From DASUBV01 sp036510065 (GTDB taxonomy: Bacteria; Actinomycetota; Actinomycetes; Streptosporangiales; Streptosporangiaceae), in the NCBI GenBank assembly GCA_036510065.1, contig DATCEO010000154.1, positions 8,075 to 72,074 of the forward strand: a DNA stretch of 64,000 bases. Reading direction: 5' to 3'. Within the stretch, counting starts at the first letter, position 1, and the number at the start of each line of letters is the position of its first letter. Shown here piece after piece: positions 41,906 through 50,826 of this stretch. The notes under the pieces were generated by a model that made no database searches, was not told the DNA's origin, and saw nothing but the letters and a program-made list of their open reading frames with translations. The position numbers and the translations under genes were made by a program.

Positions 41906-42988
41906 GTGAGCAGCACGCAGATGATCGACTGGAATGTGGCCACCTCCACCGGAGTCCGGTGGGTCCGGCCAGGCCCCGCCGTCACCATGGCCGAGGCGCG
42001 AAAGGTCGTCGCGGAGCTCCGCCAGCTGGCCGCCGAGGTGGCCGAGCCGGTCCGGGAGCTGACCGGCCTGCCGGGCGCGCCCGACGACGGGCTGGTGGCG
42101 GTCGTGGATCGCCCCGGCTGGATCCGGGCGAACGTCGACGGCTTTCGCGTGGTCCTGGATCCGCTCGCCCAGCACCTAGCCGAACATGGCGGGGCGCCTG
42201 GGGGGTCCGTTATCTCCGCGGTGGGGTCCAAGGTGACCGGAATGCAGGCCGGCCTGATCCTGGCCTACCTGGCCGGCCGGGTGCTGGGCCAGTATGAGCT
42301 GTTCCTGCCCCCGGACCCGGACGCTTCGGCGCAGGACGCGCCGGCCGGCCGGCTGACGCTGGTCGCGCCCAACATCGTGATGATCGAGCGCGAGCTGGGC
42401 GTCGACCCCAGCGATTTCCGCCGCTGGGTCTGCCTGCACGAGGAGACCCACCGGACCCAGTTCACCTCGGTCCCCTGGCTGCGCCCCTATGTGCAGGAGC
42501 AGATGACCGCGTTCCTGCTGGCCTCGGACCTGGACCCGGCCTCGATCCTGGACCGGCTGCGCGCCGCGGCCGAGGCCGTGACCGGCACGGGGAGCCTGAT
42601 CGAGGCCATCCAGAGCCCGCGGCAGCGCGAGATCCTGGAGCGGCTGACGTCGGTCATGACGCTGGTCGAGGGCCACGGCGACTACGTGATGGACGCCGTC
42701 GGGCCTAGCGTCGTGCCGTCGGTGGCGCAGATCCGGGAGCGGTTCTCCGCCCGGCGCGGTTCCTCCGGCCGGATTGAGCAGGCGCTGCGCCGGATCCTGG
42801 GCATTGATCTGAAGATGAAGCAGTACGAGCAGGGCTCGCGCTTCGTCAAGAACGTCGTCGAAGAGGCCGGGATGGCCACCTTCAACAAGGTATGGACGTC
42901 GCCGGAGACGCTGCCGACGCCGGAGGAGATCGCCGACCCGCTTTCGTGGCTGGAACGGGTGGACGGCGGCCGGGCCGCCGCCAGCTGA
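41906..42988 (+). CDS. Zincin-type metalloprotease (DUF2342)
   Basis: This encodes 360 residues. The zinc motif is CLHEETHRTQF (HExxH in the form His-Glu-Glu-Thr-His), and VEGHGDYVMDAVG supplies the third ligand. The N-terminal WNVATSTGVRWVRPGPAVTM is the family start. Family members are annotated as F420-biosynthesis-associated but lack proof. It is 6 bp upstream of tilS and probably co-transcribed with tilS-hpt. Confidence 0.88.
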   Translation: MSSTQMIDWNVATSTGVRWVRPGPAVTMAEARKVVAELRQLAAEVAEPVRELTGLPGAPDDGLVAVVDRPGWIRANVDGFRVVLDPLAQHLAEHGGAPGGSVISAVGSKVTGMQAGLILAYLAGRVLGQYELFLPPDPDASAQDAPAGRLTLVAPNIVMIERELGVDPSDFRRWVCLHEETHRTQFTSVPWLRPYVQEQMTAFLLASDLDPASILDRLRAAAEAVTGTGSLIEAIQSPRQREILERLTSVMTLVEGHGDYVMDAVGPSVVPSVAQIRERFSARRGSSGRIEQALRRILGIDLKMKQYEQGSRFVKNVVEEAGMATFNKVWTSPETLPTPEEIADPLSWLERVDGGRAAAS

Positions 42989-42994
42989 TCCGTC

Positions 42995-44038
42995 GTGGGC
43001 CCGCACCCGGCGGTAGCCGCGGTCCGGCTAGCGGTCCGCCGCGGCCTGGTGGCCCTACTGCCCGGGGACGTGGTCCTGGCCGCCTGCTCGGGGGGCGCCG
43101 ATTCGCTCGCCCTGGCGGCGGCGCTGGCCTTCGAGGGCCCGCGCCTCGGCCTGCGGGCGGGCGGCGTCACCGTCGACCACGGGCTGCAATCCGGGTCGGC
43201 CGCCCGGGCCGCCCGGGTCAGCGCCGCCCTCACCGAGCTCGGCCTGGAGCCCGTGCTGGCCCTGCGCGCCACGGTTGCGGCACCCGGGTGCCCGGGAGCC
43301 GGGGGCGCGGCGTCTTACCCGGGCCCGGAGGCCGCCGCCCGGGCCGCCCGCTATGCCGCGCTGGAGCAGGCTGGCGCGTCGGCTGGGGCAGCGGCGATCC
43401 TGCTCGGGCACACCCTGGACGATCAGGCCGAGACCGTGCTGCTCGGGCTCGCCCGCGGCTCGGGAGCCCGCTCGCTGGCCGGGATGGCGCCCGGCCGGCC
43501 CAGCCGCGCGGTTAGCTACCTCAGGCCGCTGCTGGACGTGCGCCGGGCGCAGACCGTGGCGGCCTGCGCGGCGCTGGGCCTGCAGCCCTGGACCGACCCG
43601 CACAACAGCGACCCGGCCTACGCGCGGGTCCGGGTGCGCACCCGGCTGCTGCCGGCGCTGGAGGCCGAGCTCGGGCCCGGCGTGGCCCAGGCGCTGGCCC
43701 GGACCGCCCGCCAGCTGCGGGCGGACGCCGACGCCCTGGACGAGCTGGCCGCCGCTACGGCAGCCCGGATCGCCGACGGCGACCCGGGCCTGCCTGCCTG
43801 CGCCCTGGCCGGGCTGCCGGAGGCGATCCGGGCCCGGATCCTGCGCAGCGCGGCGCTGGCCGCCGGCGCCCCGGCGGGCGCGCTCGGCGACCGGCATATC
43901 GGGCAGATCGACGCCCTGGTCACGAGCTGGCGTGGCCAGCAGTGGGTGGACCTGCCGGGCGGTGTCCGCTGCCGGCGCCAGTATGGGAGGCTGCTGTTCG
44001 CCCCCGCACTCGGGGAGGGGCGTGACGGGAGGGCCTGA
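42995..44038 (+). CDS. tilS: tRNA(Ile)-lysidine synthase
   Basis: This encodes 347 residues. The PP-loop is CSGGADSLALAAAL (32-37), TVDHGLQSGSAARAARVSAA follows, and LLGHTLDDQAETVLLGLARG is the second conserved block. The C-terminal helical domain is short, as in actinobacteria. It converts C34 of the CAU tRNA-Ile to lysidine. It abuts hpt. Confidence 0.95.
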   Translation: MGPHPAVAAVRLAVRRGLVALLPGDVVLAACSGGADSLALAAALAFEGPRLGLRAGGVTVDHGLQSGSAARAARVSAALTELGLEPVLALRATVAAPGCPGAGGAASYPGPEAAARAARYAALEQAGASAGAAAILLGHTLDDQAETVLLGLARGSGARSLAGMAPGRPSRAVSYLRPLLDVRRAQTVAACAALGLQPWTDPHNSDPAYARVRVRTRLLPALEAELGPGVAQALARTARQLRADADALDELAAATAARIADGDPGLPACALAGLPEAIRARILRSAALAAGAPAGALGDRHIGQIDALVTSWRGQQWVDLPGGVRCRRQYGRLLFAPALGEGRDGRA

Positions 44039-44602
44039 GTGGACGCCAGCGACATAGGAGCCGACCTTCAGGCCGTGCTGATCACTCCCGAGCGGCTTCA
44101 GCAGCGCATTTCCGAGCTAGCGGCGCAGATCGATGCCGATTACGCTGGTCGCGAACTTTTGCTGGTCGGGGTGCTCAAGGGCGCGGTCATGGTGATGGCC
44201 GACCTGGCCCGCGCCATCCACCTGCCGGTCCAGATGGACTGGATGGCGGTGTCCTCCTACGGCTCGGGAACCCGGTCCTCGGGGGTGGTCCGCATCCTCA
44301 AGGATCTCGACTCCGACATCACCGGCCGGCACGTCCTGGTGGTCGAGGACATCATCGACTCGGGCCTGACCCTGTCCTGGCTGGTGGGGAACCTGGAGTC
44401 GCGTGGCCCCGCGTCCGTCCGGGTCTGCGTGCTGCTGCGCAAGCCGATGGCGACCCGCACTAAAGTGGACGTGGCTTACACCGGATTCGATATCGATGAT
44501 GCCTTTGTGGTCGGGTACGGGCTGGACTACGCCGAGCGCTACCGGAACCTGCCGTTCATCGGCACGCTGACGCCGCACGTGTACGGCGGCGATGCGGCGT
44601 AG
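44039..44602 (+). CDS. hpt: Hypoxanthine phosphoribosyltransferase
   Basis: This encodes 187 residues from a GTG that begins in the base after the tilS stop. The PRPP-binding loop is VLVVEDIIDSGLTLSWL, VGVLKGAVMVMADLARAI is the N-terminal strand-helix, and SSYGSGTRSSG the flexible loop. It salvages hypoxanthine and guanine to IMP and GMP. The tilS-hpt-ftsH order is the common bacterial arrangement. Confidence 0.96.
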   Translation: MDASDIGADLQAVLITPERLQQRISELAAQIDADYAGRELLLVGVLKGAVMVMADLARAIHLPVQMDWMAVSSYGSGTRSSGVVRILKDLDSDITGRHVLVVEDIIDSGLTLSWLVGNLESRGPASVRVCVLLRKPMATRTKVDVAYTGFDIDDAFVVGYGLDYAERYRNLPFIGTLTPHVYGGDAA

Positions 44603-44908
44603 CCGCCGGGGCCGGGGACCACGGGCCGGAAAATCAAGTGCGGGACAGCCGGGAACACCGCGACAGCTGAAATGCGTTCACGTGGGTAAGAGGCGTATCG
44701 GCGGCTGCTGGCGTGATGCCGGCCAGCCGAAGGCGTCCTGCGTGCCGGTGCTGCCGCGGCCGGTGTACCGTCGTTTATCTCGCTGTTGTCTGGCGGGACG
44801 CAGGAAGCCAAGCGTGGACGCTGGAGCGCAAGGCAGCCCCGCCGGGCGTCGGCGGGGTACGAGGCTCGTCAGGAGGGATCGGCCCGATACCAGCGGGGCC
44901 GTTCGTCG
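44603..44908 (+). other. hpt-ftsH intergenic region
   Basis: About 306 bp lie without a supported gene. A CACGTG hexamer lies in TTCACGTGGG near 44679. The ftsH promoter presumably lies here, but I cannot place it. Confidence 0.4.
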
Positions 44909-46963
44909 ATGGATCTGAAGCGCATCTTCCGCGGATGGGTTCTCGCCATCCTCCTTGTCGTTATCGTGTTCCTGTTTGTCTTCCGGCTGGCCGGGGCTGG
45001 TCAGACCTACAAGCAGGTCAACACCTCGCAGGTGGTCTCGGCCATCAACAATGGCCAGGTCAAGACGGCCACCCTGACCGACACGAACCAGACGATCCAG
45101 ATCACCACCAAGTCCGGCCAGCTGCTCGAGGCGGACTGGGTCGGCAGCCAGGGCCAGCAGCTCGCCACCATCCTGCAGAACCAGGTCAAGAATGGCCAGC
45201 TGCCCGGCGGCTACAACGTCCAGGTGCCTAAGTCCAGCTCGTTCTGGGACCTGATCCTGAGCTGGCTGCCCTTCCTGGCCATCTTCCTGCTGTTCTTCGT
45301 CTTCATCAACCAGATGCAGGGCGGCGGCTCGCGGGTCATGAACTTCGGCAAGTCCAAGGCCAAGCTCATCACCAAGGACACGCCGAAGACGACTTTTGCC
45401 GATGTGGCCGGGGCCGACGAGGCCATCGAGGAACTCCAGGAGATCAAGGAGTTCCTGCAGAGCCCGGGCAAGTTCCAGGCCATCGGGGCCAAGATCCCCA
45501 AGGGCGTGCTGCTGTACGGACCGCCCGGAACCGGCAAGACGCTGCTGGCGCGGGCCGTGGCCGGCGAGGCGGGCGTGCCGTTCTACTCGATCTCGGGCTC
45601 TGACTTCGTGGAGATGTTCGTCGGCGTCGGCGCGTCCCGCGTCCGGGACCTGTTCGAGCAGGCCAAGGCCAACGCCCCGGCGATCGTGTTCGTCGACGAG
45701 ATCGACGCGGTCGGCCGCCACCGCGGCGCGGGCTTCGGCGGCGGCCACGACGAGCGCGAGCAGACCCTGAACCAGCTGCTGGTCGAGCTGGACGGATTCG
45801 ACACCAAAGGCGGCGTCATCGTGATCGCCGCGACCAACCGGCCGGACATCCTGGACCCGGCGCTACTGCGACCGGGCCGCTTCGACCGGCAGATCGTCGT
45901 GGCGCAGCCCGACCTGTCCGGGCGCAAGGGCATCCTGCGGGTGCACGCGCGCGGCAAGCCGTTCGGGCCGGACGTCGACCTGGACATGATCGCGCGCCGG
46001 ACGCCCGGCTTCACCGGCGCGGACCTGGCCAACGTCATCAACGAGGGCGCGCTGCTGACCGCCCGGTGGAACGAGCACCAGATCTCGATGACCGCACTGG
46101 AAGAGGCCATCGACCGGGTCACGGCCGGCCCCAAGCGCAAGAGCGTGCTGCTGTCGGAGAAGGAACGCAAGATCATCGCCTATCACGAGGGCGGCCACGC
46201 ACTCGTGGGGCACGCGCTGCCGCACGCCGACCCGGTGCACAAGATCACGATCATCCCGCGCGGCCGCGCCCTCGGGTATACGGCCTCGGCGCCGACCGAG
46301 GACAAGTTCCTCGTCAGCCGGGTGGAGATGATGGACCAGCTGGCGATGCTGCTCGGCGGCCGCACGGCCGAGGAGCTGGTGTTCCACGAGCCGACCACCG
46401 GCGCCGCCAACGACATCGAGAAGGCCAGCTCCATCGCCCGCGGCATGATCACCGAGTACGGCATGAGCGAGCGCCTCGGCGCCCGGCGGTTCGGCACCGG
46501 GGACGGGGAGCCGTTCCTGGGCCGGGAGATGTCGCACAGCCGGGACTACTCGGAGGAGATCGCCTCGACGATCGACGACGAGGTCCGCCGCCTGATCGAG
46601 TCCGCGCACGACGAGGCGTGGGAGATCCTGGTCCAGTACCGCGACGTGCTGGACGACCTGGTGCTGCAGCTGATGCAGCACGAGACGCTGTCGCGCGATG
46701 CGGTGCTGCGGATCTTCGCGCCGGTGCACAAGCGGCCGACCCGCGGCTCCTACACCGGATACGGCAAGCGGCTGCCATCCGACCGGCCGCCGGTCCAGAC
46801 GCCCAAGGAGCTGGCGCTGATCGCTGCTTCCGCGGACGGCAAGGAGCTGGCGTCGGGCAACGGGCAGGCACTGGGCGCCCCGGACGGTCCAGCCTTCAGC
46901 CAGGACTTCAACCAGCCGTTCGGCTCGCCGCCCGATCCGGGCGATGCTGGCGGGTCTCATTGA
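44909..46963 (+). CDS. ftsH: ATP-dependent zinc metalloprotease FtsH
   Basis: This encodes 684 residues. Membrane helices at 9-27 and about 114-133 flank an extracytoplasmic segment. The AAA domain has Walker A GPPGTGKT (204-211) and Walker B VFVDEID (260-266). The protease motif is HEGGH (426-430), an accepted variant of HExxH in actinobacteria, with a third ligand Asp downstream. The start at 44909 gives the family N-terminus MDLKRIFRGW; an in-frame Met 41 codons upstream lacks conservation. It degrades misfolded membrane proteins and regulatory proteins. Confidence 0.95.
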   Translation: MDLKRIFRGWVLAILLVVIVFLFVFRLAGAGQTYKQVNTSQVVSAINNGQVKTATLTDTNQTIQITTKSGQLLEADWVGSQGQQLATILQNQVKNGQLPGGYNVQVPKSSSFWDLILSWLPFLAIFLLFFVFINQMQGGGSRVMNFGKSKAKLITKDTPKTTFADVAGADEAIEELQEIKEFLQSPGKFQAIGAKIPKGVLLYGPPGTGKTLLARAVAGEAGVPFYSISGSDFVEMFVGVGASRVRDLFEQAKANAPAIVFVDEIDAVGRHRGAGFGGGHDEREQTLNQLLVELDGFDTKGGVIVIAATNRPDILDPALLRPGRFDRQIVVAQPDLSGRKGILRVHARGKPFGPDVDLDMIARRTPGFTGADLANVINEGALLTARWNEHQISMTALEEAIDRVTAGPKRKSVLLSEKERKIIAYHEGGHALVGHALPHADPVHKITIIPRGRALGYTASAPTEDKFLVSRVEMMDQLAMLLGGRTAEELVFHEPTTGAANDIEKASSIARGMITEYGMSERLGARRFGTGDGEPFLGREMSHSRDYSEEIASTIDDEVRRLIESAHDEAWEILVQYRDVLDDLVLQLMQHETLSRDAVLRIFAPVHKRPTRGSYTGYGKRLPSDRPPVQTPKELALIAASADGKELASGNGQALGAPDGPAFSQDFNQPFGSPPDPGDAGGSH

Positions 46964-47559
46964 GCTCGGACCGGGACCTGCTGCGTCCGGATTTCGATCT
47001 GCCGCGGATTGAGCGCGCCGTGCGGGAGATCCTGCTGGCTGTCGGCGAGGATCCCGATCGGGATGGCCTGGCGCAGACGCCCGCGCGGGTCGCGCGGGCG
47101 TACACGGAGCAGTTCGCGGGCCTGCGGCTGACGCCCGAGGACGTGCTGACCACTGTCTTCGACGCTGATCACGACGAGATGGTGCTGGTCCGTGACATCG
47201 AGGTCTACTCGACGTGCGAGCATCACCTCGTGCCGTTCTTCGGGAGCGCGCACGTCGGCTACATCCCCAACCCCAAGGGCCAGATCACCGGCCTGTCCAA
47301 GCTGGCCCGGCTGGTGGATGTCTATGCCCGGCGGCCGCAGGTGCAAGAGCGCATGACCAGCCAGGTCGCGGACGCGATGATGCGGGTGCTGGAGCCCCGC
47401 GGCGTCATCGTCGTGATCGAGGCTGAGCACCTGTGCATGTCGATGCGCGGGGTCCGCAAGGCCGGCGCGAAGACGGTGACCTCCGCGGTCCGCGGAGCCT
47501 TCCTTGATTCCGATAGCACGAGGGCAGAGGCCATGAGCCTGCTCCTGAATCGGCGCTGA
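46960..47559 (+). CDS. folE: GTP cyclohydrolase I
   Basis: This encodes 199 residues if translation starts at the TTG at 46960, which overlaps the ftsH stop as TTGA; this gives the conserved start region LLRPDFDLPRIERAVREILL. Zinc ligands are in STCEHHLVPFFG (Cys86, His89) and EHLCMSMRGV. It converts GTP to dihydroneopterin triphosphate, the first step of folate synthesis; folP, folB and folK follow after one intervening gene. Confidence 0.95.
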   Translation: MSSDRDLLRPDFDLPRIERAVREILLAVGEDPDRDGLAQTPARVARAYTEQFAGLRLTPEDVLTTVFDADHDEMVLVRDIEVYSTCEHHLVPFFGSAHVGYIPNPKGQITGLSKLARLVDVYARRPQVQERMTSQVADAMMRVLEPRGVIVVIEAEHLCMSMRGVRKAGAKTVTSAVRGAFLDSDSTRAEAMSLLLNRR

Positions 47560-47594
47560 GATAGCTTCAGCGCGCGTTCGGGAGTTTGCCCGCG

Positions 47595-47626
47595 GGGGCA
47601 TCCGGCGATGACTACGCTGATGCCCC
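47595..47626 (+). promoter_or_regulatory. Leaderless-type promoter and hairpin abutting the MprF-like start
   Basis: GGGGCATC (47595-47602) and GATGCCCC (47619-47626) are inverted repeats ending exactly at the GTG start. TACGCT at 47613-47618, 8 nt before the GTG, is a -10-like hexamer within the loop. The two signals overlap, so either the repeat is an operator over the promoter or the hairpin lies upstream of the transcript. Confidence 0.4.
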
Positions 47627-49498
47627 GTGAACAGGGGCCTAGGTACCTTGTCCGAGATGACAGATAAGAGCGTGTCGACTGCGGCTGAATCCGGCGATGG
47701 CGCCGGCGAGGCGACGCCGGTCAGTCCCGTCTCCGGACGAGCACCTGACCGGCGGCATCAGCGTCGCTGGGTGCCGTGGGTCGCCGGCTGGCTGGGCTTG
47801 CTGATCGGCCTGGCCGACATTATCGAGGGCCTCGGCCCCGGGCTGGCCGGCCGCTACAAGCTGCACCGGCTGACCGAGGTCACCAGCCTGACCCGCACCG
47901 CCGACGTGATCATCGGGCTGCTGCTGCTGATGCTCTCGCACGGGCTGCGCCGGCGGAAGCGCCGGGCGTGGCGAGCGGTGCTGGCGCTGCTGGTCTCCAG
48001 CCTGGCGCTGCACGTGCTGCTGCGGCACGTCCCGCCGCACCTGCTGTCCATGGCCATCACCGCGGTCCTGCTAGGAGCGCTGGTGGCCTACCGCCATGAG
48101 TTCTACGCCGTCGGCGACGCCAGAACCCGGTGGCGGGCCCTGTGGGCGCTGTGCGGCCTGCTGGTCGCCGACCTGGCCATCAGCATCGCCTACCTGTCGG
48201 TGGCGGCTGACGGGCTGGACGCCAATTACTCGCTGGGCCAGCGGCTGCAGTCCGCGGCCGTCAACCTGGTCGGCTTCTCCGGGCCCGTGCAGTTCATCAC
48301 GCCGACCGCGGCGGATCGCTTCAGCTTCCTGACCGGGGCGCTCGGCCTGCTGACCCTGGTGGTGGTCGGCTACCTCTTCCTGCGCCCGGCCGAGCCGGTC
48401 GGGCGGCTGCGGGGGCAGGACGCCGAGCGGATCCGGGAGCTGCTGGACCGGCACGGCGAGCACGACTCGCTGGGCTACTTCTGCCTGCGCGACGACAAGA
48501 GCGTCATCTGGTCGCCGACCGGCAAGTCCTGCATCGGGTACCGGGTCCTGTCGGGCGTCATGCTGGCCAGCGGCGACCCGATCGGTGACCCCGAGGCCTG
48601 GCCGGGTGCCATCCACGCCTTCCTGGACGAGTCCGCGCGGCACGCCTGGGTGCCCGCGGTTATCGGCTGCAGCGAGCAGGGCGCGGAGGTCTGGTGCCGG
48701 GAGGGCAGCCTGACCGCCCTGGAGCTGGGCGACGAGGCCGTGGTCACCATCGCCGACTTCTCGATGGAGGGCCGGGCGATGCGCAACGTCCGGCAGATGG
48801 TCAAGCGGGTCGCCCGGCAGGGCTACGTGGCCGAGGTCCGCCGGGTCGGTGACGTTCCGGAGGACGAGATCAAGCGGCTGGTGCGGCAGGCCGATAGCTG
48901 GCGGGGCAGCCCGACCGAGCGGGGCTTCTCGATGGCGCTGGGCCGGGTGGGCGGCTGCGATGACAACGGCTGCGTGATCGTCACGGCAAGAGAGAACGGG
49001 GTGCTCCGGGCTCTCCTGCACTTCGTGCCCTGGGGCACCGACGGGCTCTCGCTGGACCTGATGCGACGCGACCGGGGTGCTGCGCCCGGGCTGAACGACT
49101 TCCTGATCGTGGAGACCATCAAGCACGGCGCAGACCTGGGCGTCAAGCACATCTCGCTCAACTTCGCCATGTTCCGCGCCGCGCTGGAGCGTGGCGAGCG
49201 GATCGGCGCCGGCCCCGTGCTGCGCGCCTGGCGCCGGGTGCTGCTGTTCATGTCGCGCTGGTTCCAGATCGAGTCGCTGTATAAGTTCAACGCCAAGTTC
49301 AGCCCGCAGTGGCTCCCGAGGTTCCTGGTCTTCCCCCATCCCCGCGACCTGCCCCGGATCGGCCTGGCCGCCATGGAGGCTGAGGCCTTCCTGGTCTGGC
49401 CCACGGTTCAGCTGCGCCGGGTGGCCAGGAAACTGGGCATGGGCCGGCTGCGCCGCCGGGTCGGCGCCGCGCCGCGCCAGCCGCGTCCCGCGCCTTAG
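47627..49498 (+). CDS. MprF/LysX-like phosphatidylglycerol lysyltransferase domain protein
   Basis: This encodes 623 residues. The N-terminal 270 contain about six membrane segments (WVPWVAGWLGLLIGLADIIE, VIIGLLLLMLSHGL and so on). The cytoplasmic C-terminal half is a DUF2156/MprF synthase domain (DSLGYFCLRDDKSVIWSPTG, GVMLASGDPIGDPEAWPGAI, GLSLDLMRRDRGAAPGLNDF, HISLNFAMFRAALERGE). MprF enzymes transfer lysine from Lys-tRNA to phosphatidylglycerol and protect against cationic peptides. In mycobacterial LysX a lysyl-tRNA synthetase is fused at the C-terminus; it is absent here, but lysS lies 5 kb downstream. An ATG at 47657 is an alternative start. Confidence 0.88.
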   Translation: MNRGLGTLSEMTDKSVSTAAESGDGAGEATPVSPVSGRAPDRRHQRRWVPWVAGWLGLLIGLADIIEGLGPGLAGRYKLHRLTEVTSLTRTADVIIGLLLLMLSHGLRRRKRRAWRAVLALLVSSLALHVLLRHVPPHLLSMAITAVLLGALVAYRHEFYAVGDARTRWRALWALCGLLVADLAISIAYLSVAADGLDANYSLGQRLQSAAVNLVGFSGPVQFITPTAADRFSFLTGALGLLTLVVVGYLFLRPAEPVGRLRGQDAERIRELLDRHGEHDSLGYFCLRDDKSVIWSPTGKSCIGYRVLSGVMLASGDPIGDPEAWPGAIHAFLDESARHAWVPAVIGCSEQGAEVWCREGSLTALELGDEAVVTIADFSMEGRAMRNVRQMVKRVARQGYVAEVRRVGDVPEDEIKRLVRQADSWRGSPTERGFSMALGRVGGCDDNGCVIVTARENGVLRALLHFVPWGTDGLSLDLMRRDRGAAPGLNDFLIVETIKHGADLGVKHISLNFAMFRAALERGERIGAGPVLRAWRRVLLFMSRWFQIESLYKFNAKFSPQWLPRFLVFPHPRDLPRIGLAAMEAEAFLVWPTVQLRRVARKLGMGRLRRRVGAAPRQPRPAP

Positions 49499-49509
49499 CC
49501 CGCAGCCCG

Positions 49510-49515
49510 TAGATT
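49510..49515 (+). promoter_or_regulatory. -10-like TAGATT 7 nt before folP
   Basis: It lies between the MprF-like stop and the folP ATG with no ribosome site, so the folP-folB-folK unit may begin as a leaderless mRNA. Confidence 0.5.
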
Positions 49516-49522
49516 GGCCGTT

Positions 49523-50449
49523 ATGACGGGTGAGGCGGGAGCCGGGACTGCGCTGGAGCACGGCCGCCGGCTGCGTGGCCTGCCGTGGCAGGCCCGGGCC
49601 CTGGTGATGGGCGTGGTCAACGTCACGCCGGACTCCTTCTCCGACGGGGGCAGCTGGCTGGACCCGGTCCGGGCGGTCGCCCGAGGCCAGGAGCTGGCCG
49701 CCGCGGGCGCCGACATCGTCGACCTCGGCGGCGAGTCGACCCGGCCCGGCGCCCAGCGCGTGCCGGCGGACGAGGAGCTGCGCCGGGCCATTCCCGTGGT
49801 CACCGAGCTGGCCCGGGCGGGAATCTGCGTCAGCGTGGACACCATGCGGGCGTCGGTCGCCGAGCGGGCGCTGCAGGCAGGCGCGCGCATGGTCAACGAC
49901 GTGAGCGGCGGCCTGGCCGACCCCGCGATGGTGGGCCTGGTCGCCGACGCGGGTGTCCCCTACGTGGTCACGCACTGGCGCGGGCATAGCGCCGAGATGT
50001 ACCGCAAGGCCGTGTACGGCGACGTGGTCGCCGATGTCCGCACCGAGCTCCGCCGCCGGGTCCAGGACGTGATCGCCGGCGGCGTCGATCCGGCCCAGAT
50101 CATCGTGGATCCGGGGCTGGGCTTCGCCAAGCTCGCCGAGCACAACTGGGCGCTCCTAGCCAGCCTGCCCGAGATTTCCGCCCTGGGCGGCCCCGGATCG
50201 CCGTTCCCGCTGCTGGTGGCCGCCTCGCGGAAGCGGTTCATCGGCAGGCTGCTGGCCGGCCCGGACGGCGAGTTCCGGCCCTTCGGCGGCACCGATGACG
50301 CGACCGTCGCCCTGACGGCCCTGACGGCGGCGGCCGGTGCCTGGTGCGTGCGGGTGCACGAGGTGCCCGCCAACGCGGACGCGGTCCGGGTGGCCGCGCG
50401 CTGGCGGCAGGCCGTCGCCGCGGCCCGCCCGGCCGGCGGCGGCGGATGA
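49523..50449 (+). CDS. folP: Dihydropteroate synthase
   Basis: This encodes 308 residues. Signature 1 is VMGVVNVTPDSFSDGG; signature 2 is GADIVDLGGESTRPGA. NDVSGGLADPAMVGLVADA and the final RVHEVPANADAVRVAARW are family features, with the phosphate-binding Arg in RVHEV. It joins p-aminobenzoate to hydroxymethyl-dihydropterin and is the sulfonamide target. It overlaps folB by 4 nt (ATGA). Confidence 0.96.
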   Translation: MTGEAGAGTALEHGRRLRGLPWQARALVMGVVNVTPDSFSDGGSWLDPVRAVARGQELAAAGADIVDLGGESTRPGAQRVPADEELRRAIPVVTELARAGICVSVDTMRASVAERALQAGARMVNDVSGGLADPAMVGLVADAGVPYVVTHWRGHSAEMYRKAVYGDVVADVRTELRRRVQDVIAGGVDPAQIIVDPGLGFAKLAEHNWALLASLPEISALGGPGSPFPLLVAASRKRFIGRLLAGPDGEFRPFGGTDDATVALTALTAAAGAWCVRVHEVPANADAVRVAARWRQAVAAARPAGGGG

Positions 50450-50826
50450 GCCCGGACCAGATGAGCCCGGACCAGATCTCGCTGCTGGGGCTGCGCGTGT
50501 TCGGCCGGCACGGTGTGCTGGACACGGAGCGCGTCAGCGGCCAGGAGTTCGTCATCGACGCCATCCTGACCGTCGACACCCGGGCCGCGGCGGCCGCCGA
50601 CGATCTCGCGCTGACCGCCGACTACGGCGCGCTGGCCGATCGCCTGGCCGCCATCGTGGCCGGTCCCCCGGCGGCCCTCATCGAGACCCTGGCCCAGCGG
50701 CTGGCCGATGCCTGCCTGGACGACCCGGCCGTCACCCAGGCGCAGATCACGGTGCACAAGCCGGACGCGCCCGTGGCCCAGCAGGTGGCCGATATCACCG
50801 TGACGATCCGCCGGAGCCGCCGATGA
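50446..50826 (+). CDS. folB: Dihydroneopterin aldolase
   Basis: This encodes 126 residues. The core is ISLLGLRVFGRHGVLDTERV, with catalytic Tyr in LTADYGALADRL and Lys in QITVHKPDAPV. A 15-bp tandem duplication at 50446-50475 gives the N-terminus MSPDQMSPDQ, so either of two ATGs could be used. It is co-translated with folP and folK. Confidence 0.95.
   Translation: MSPDQMSPDQISLLGLRVFGRHGVLDTERVSGQEFVIDAILTVDTRAAAAADDLALTADYGALADRLAAIVAGPPAALIETLAQRLADACLDDPAVTQAQITVHKPDAPVAQQVADITVTIRRSRR

Noticed and set aside
46186..46200. FtsH protease motif HEGGH instead of HEAGH
   Set aside because: It still fits HExxH and the Gly variant occurs in other actinobacteria, so it is not a defect.
48071..50143. 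690-codon minus-strand frame opposite the MprF-like and folP genes
   Set aside because: It spans the ends of two real genes on the other strand and their intergenic gap; His/Gln/Arg-rich shadow.
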